A DNA stretch of 7,328 bases, taken from positions 1 to 7,328 of the forward strand of contig WFPU01000199.1 of the NCBI GenBank assembly GCA_015487435.1. The letters are read 5' to 3'. The notes beneath the pieces are model-generated. The model was not told where the DNA came from, searched no databases, and worked only from the letters and a program-made list of their open reading frames with translations. Position 1 is the stretch's first letter. Every line of letters begins with the position of its first letter. The position numbers and the translations under genes are program-made. Of the stretch, positions 6,448 to 7,328 are shown piece by piece. The stretch is from Sulfurimonas sp. GTDB lineage: Bacteria > Campylobacterota > Campylobacteria > Campylobacterales > Sulfurimonadaceae.

Positions 6448-6948
6448 TTCTTTTATCGCTTCAAGTGCAGCTTTGTAATTTGGTTCATCAGTTACTTCGG
6501 CAACAATCTCTTTATAAACAATTTCTCCACTTCTATCAACTACAAAAACAGCCCTTGCACTTAGCCCTTTAAGTTTGTTATTATCCATTAAAACTCCATA
6601 AGCTTTAGAGACATTTTTATCTATATAATCAGAAGCTACAGTTAGATTTGCGATACCCTCAGTTGTACAAAAACGCTGAGACGCAAAAGGTAAGTCCATT
6701 GAGACAACAGTTGTTTCACAAATATCTAAGTCATTTACCTCTTGATTAAATCTTCTAGTTTCAGCCGCACAAGTATCAGTATCTAATGAAGGGACAGTGA
6801 TAATAAGTTGAATATTATCTTTAGCTCCACCAATCTCTACATCGCTTAAATCAGTCCCTATAGCTATAACTGATGGTGCCACATCACCAACATTAAGTTC
6901 ATTACCTACTAAATTTACAGTACTTCCTTTAAAGGTTGTTGTTTGCAT
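6439..6948 (-). CDS. tpx: Thiol peroxidase (Tpx-type peroxiredoxin)
   Basis: Atypical 2-Cys peroxiredoxin that reduces hydrogen peroxide and alkyl hydroperoxides using thioredoxin; Tpx enzymes in Gram-negative bacteria are often periplasmic or cytosolic, and no signal peptide is visible here. The 169-aa length matches the family. The peroxidatic motif VPSLDTDTCAAETRRFN contains T57 and C60, the resolving cysteine C94 is in DLPFASQRFC, and the conserved arginine is R132 in SARAVFVVD. A third cysteine, C77, corresponds roughly to the non-catalytic extra Cys of E. coli Tpx. ATG 6946-6948 is preceded by AAGGA with 6 nt spacing. The gene is monocistronic as far as seen, convergent with the EamA gene and divergent from the membrane protein at 7129. 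No convincing PerR-type operator was found upstream. Confidence 0.96.
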   Translation of the reverse strand: MQTTTFKGSTVNLVGNELNVGDVAPSVIAIGTDLSDVEIGGAKDNIQLIITVPSLDTDTCAAETRRFNQEVNDLDICETTVVSMDLPFASQRFCTTEGIANLTVASDYIDKNVSKAYGVLMDNNKLKGLSARAVFVVDRSGEIVYKEIVAEVTDEPNYKAALEAIKEAR

Positions 6949-7077
6949 AAGATTTCCTTGAATTATTTTTAAAATATATTATCATAAAAATAATGTAAGT
7001 TATCTTATTTACTATATAATTCAATCAAAATTATCACTTAAGATACTTCTCGCCAAGGACGTAGCTTTAGCGACTAA

Positions 7078-7105
7078 ATATAATCTAGACTTTTTTAGAT
7101 TATAT
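7078..7105. promoter_or_regulatory. Inverted repeat overlapping a TATAAT box
   Basis: ATATAATCTA (7078-7087) and TAGATTATAT (7096-7105) form a perfect 10-bp inverted repeat around GACTTTTT. The left arm contains a consensus -10 TATAAT (7079-7084) for the plus strand, so transcription of the gene at 7129 would start near 7091 inside the repeat. By symmetry the right arm has TATAAT on the minus strand (7099-7104), which could read toward tpx. The position is that expected of a repressor operator. There is no U-tract after either arm, so a terminator is unlikely. No -35 is evident. Confidence 0.4.
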
Positions 7106-7128
7106 GAGATTAAATAGTAGGTATGTAA

Positions 7129-7328
7129 ATGGAAAATCCTTTTGAATCAGGACATATAAAAAACTATATATTACTTTATGCGAGTGTTGTAGTTATTATG
7201 ATATTATTTTTTATAGCATCTACCCTTTTTCATGAGATTAAACCTGTAGAAAAAAAAAATTTTAAAAGTGTTGATTTAGATAGGGGTGTTAATATTTCTA
7301 AAAACATAGAAATAGTAGAAGATAATAC
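7129..7328 (+). CDS. Bitopic membrane protein, 5' part only, unknown
   Basis: The first 66 codons of a gene that continues past the right edge. The N-terminus MENPFESGHIKN is polar, followed by one long hydrophobic helix at about 13-34 (YILLYASVVVIMILFFIAST), then HEIKPVEKKNFKS and a polar segment. This suggests a single-pass anchor with the rest outside the membrane; it is not a cleavable signal peptide by appearance. I do not recognise the family. The start at 7129 has a weak TAGG-type site 8 nt upstream. A TAA lies directly before the ATG. Codons 40-44 contain a run of ten A (7250-7259). It is divergent from tpx, with 180 bp between them. Confidence 0.7.
   Translation, partial: MENPFESGHIKNYILLYASVVVIMILFFIASTLFHEIKPVEKKNFKSVDLDRGVNISKNIEIVEDN

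Noticed and set aside
7050..7073. TCGC/GCGA stem as a small RNA or tRNA-like element
   Set aside because: Only 4 bp of stem around a 16-nt loop, no terminator following and no tRNA arms.
1..7328. CRISPR array, tRNA, rRNA, IS element or toxin-antitoxin pair
   Set aside because: No spaced direct repeats, cloverleaf, rRNA segments, transposase frames or paired small genes of known type were seen on either strand.

Overview
The window is AT-rich (by eye about two-thirds A+T) and its gene families and sequence style suggest a Campylobacterota bacterium of the Sulfurimonas/Sulfuricurvum/Arcobacter kind. Pointers are a PolA with all three nuclease/polymerase domains, a stand-alone HDOD protein, a TauE/SafE-like membrane protein with an HCxxMC motif, an atypical (Tpx-type) 2-Cys peroxiredoxin, and promoters that consist of a strong (often extended) -10 box without a clear -35. 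The genus is inferred; no rRNA or other phylogenetic marker is present.

Layout, left to right. The minus strand carries polA (positions 1-2697, missing only its last few codons at the window edge). Just upstream of it lie an HDOD-domain gene (2746-3555) and, further upstream, a six-helix TauE/SafE (DsbD_2-like) membrane protein (3663-4343) that starts with TTG. The HDOD gene has its own extended -10 promoter and is probably cotranscribed with polA. A divergent intergenic region of about 290 bp holds a possible small ORF and the promoters for both directions. The plus strand then carries proC (true start 4636) and, 17 bp further, a 10-helix EamA/DMT transporter (5412-6287). The convergent gap 6288-6438 contains a 95-nt single-register palindrome and a strong hairpin that overlaps the stop codon of tpx. 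Thiol peroxidase tpx (6439-6948, minus) is divergent from a new bitopic membrane protein that begins at 7129 and runs off the right edge.

The genes are mostly housekeeping: DNA replication/repair (polA), proline biosynthesis (proC), peroxide defence (tpx), export/metal handling (TauE/SafE-like, EamA) and signalling (HDOD). I see no phage, CRISPR, toxin-antitoxin or defence system. The most unusual content is intergenic. A 95-nt palindromic element in the proC/EamA-tpx gap has ends that recur in a 31-nt, internally deleted version between the TauE/SafE-like gene and the HDOD gene, suggesting a small MITE-like or hairpin repeat family. The other points of interest are a 10-bp inverted repeat overlapping the promoter of the last gene, a possible 30-38 aa microprotein upstream of the TauE/SafE-like gene, and an A10 tract in the last gene.
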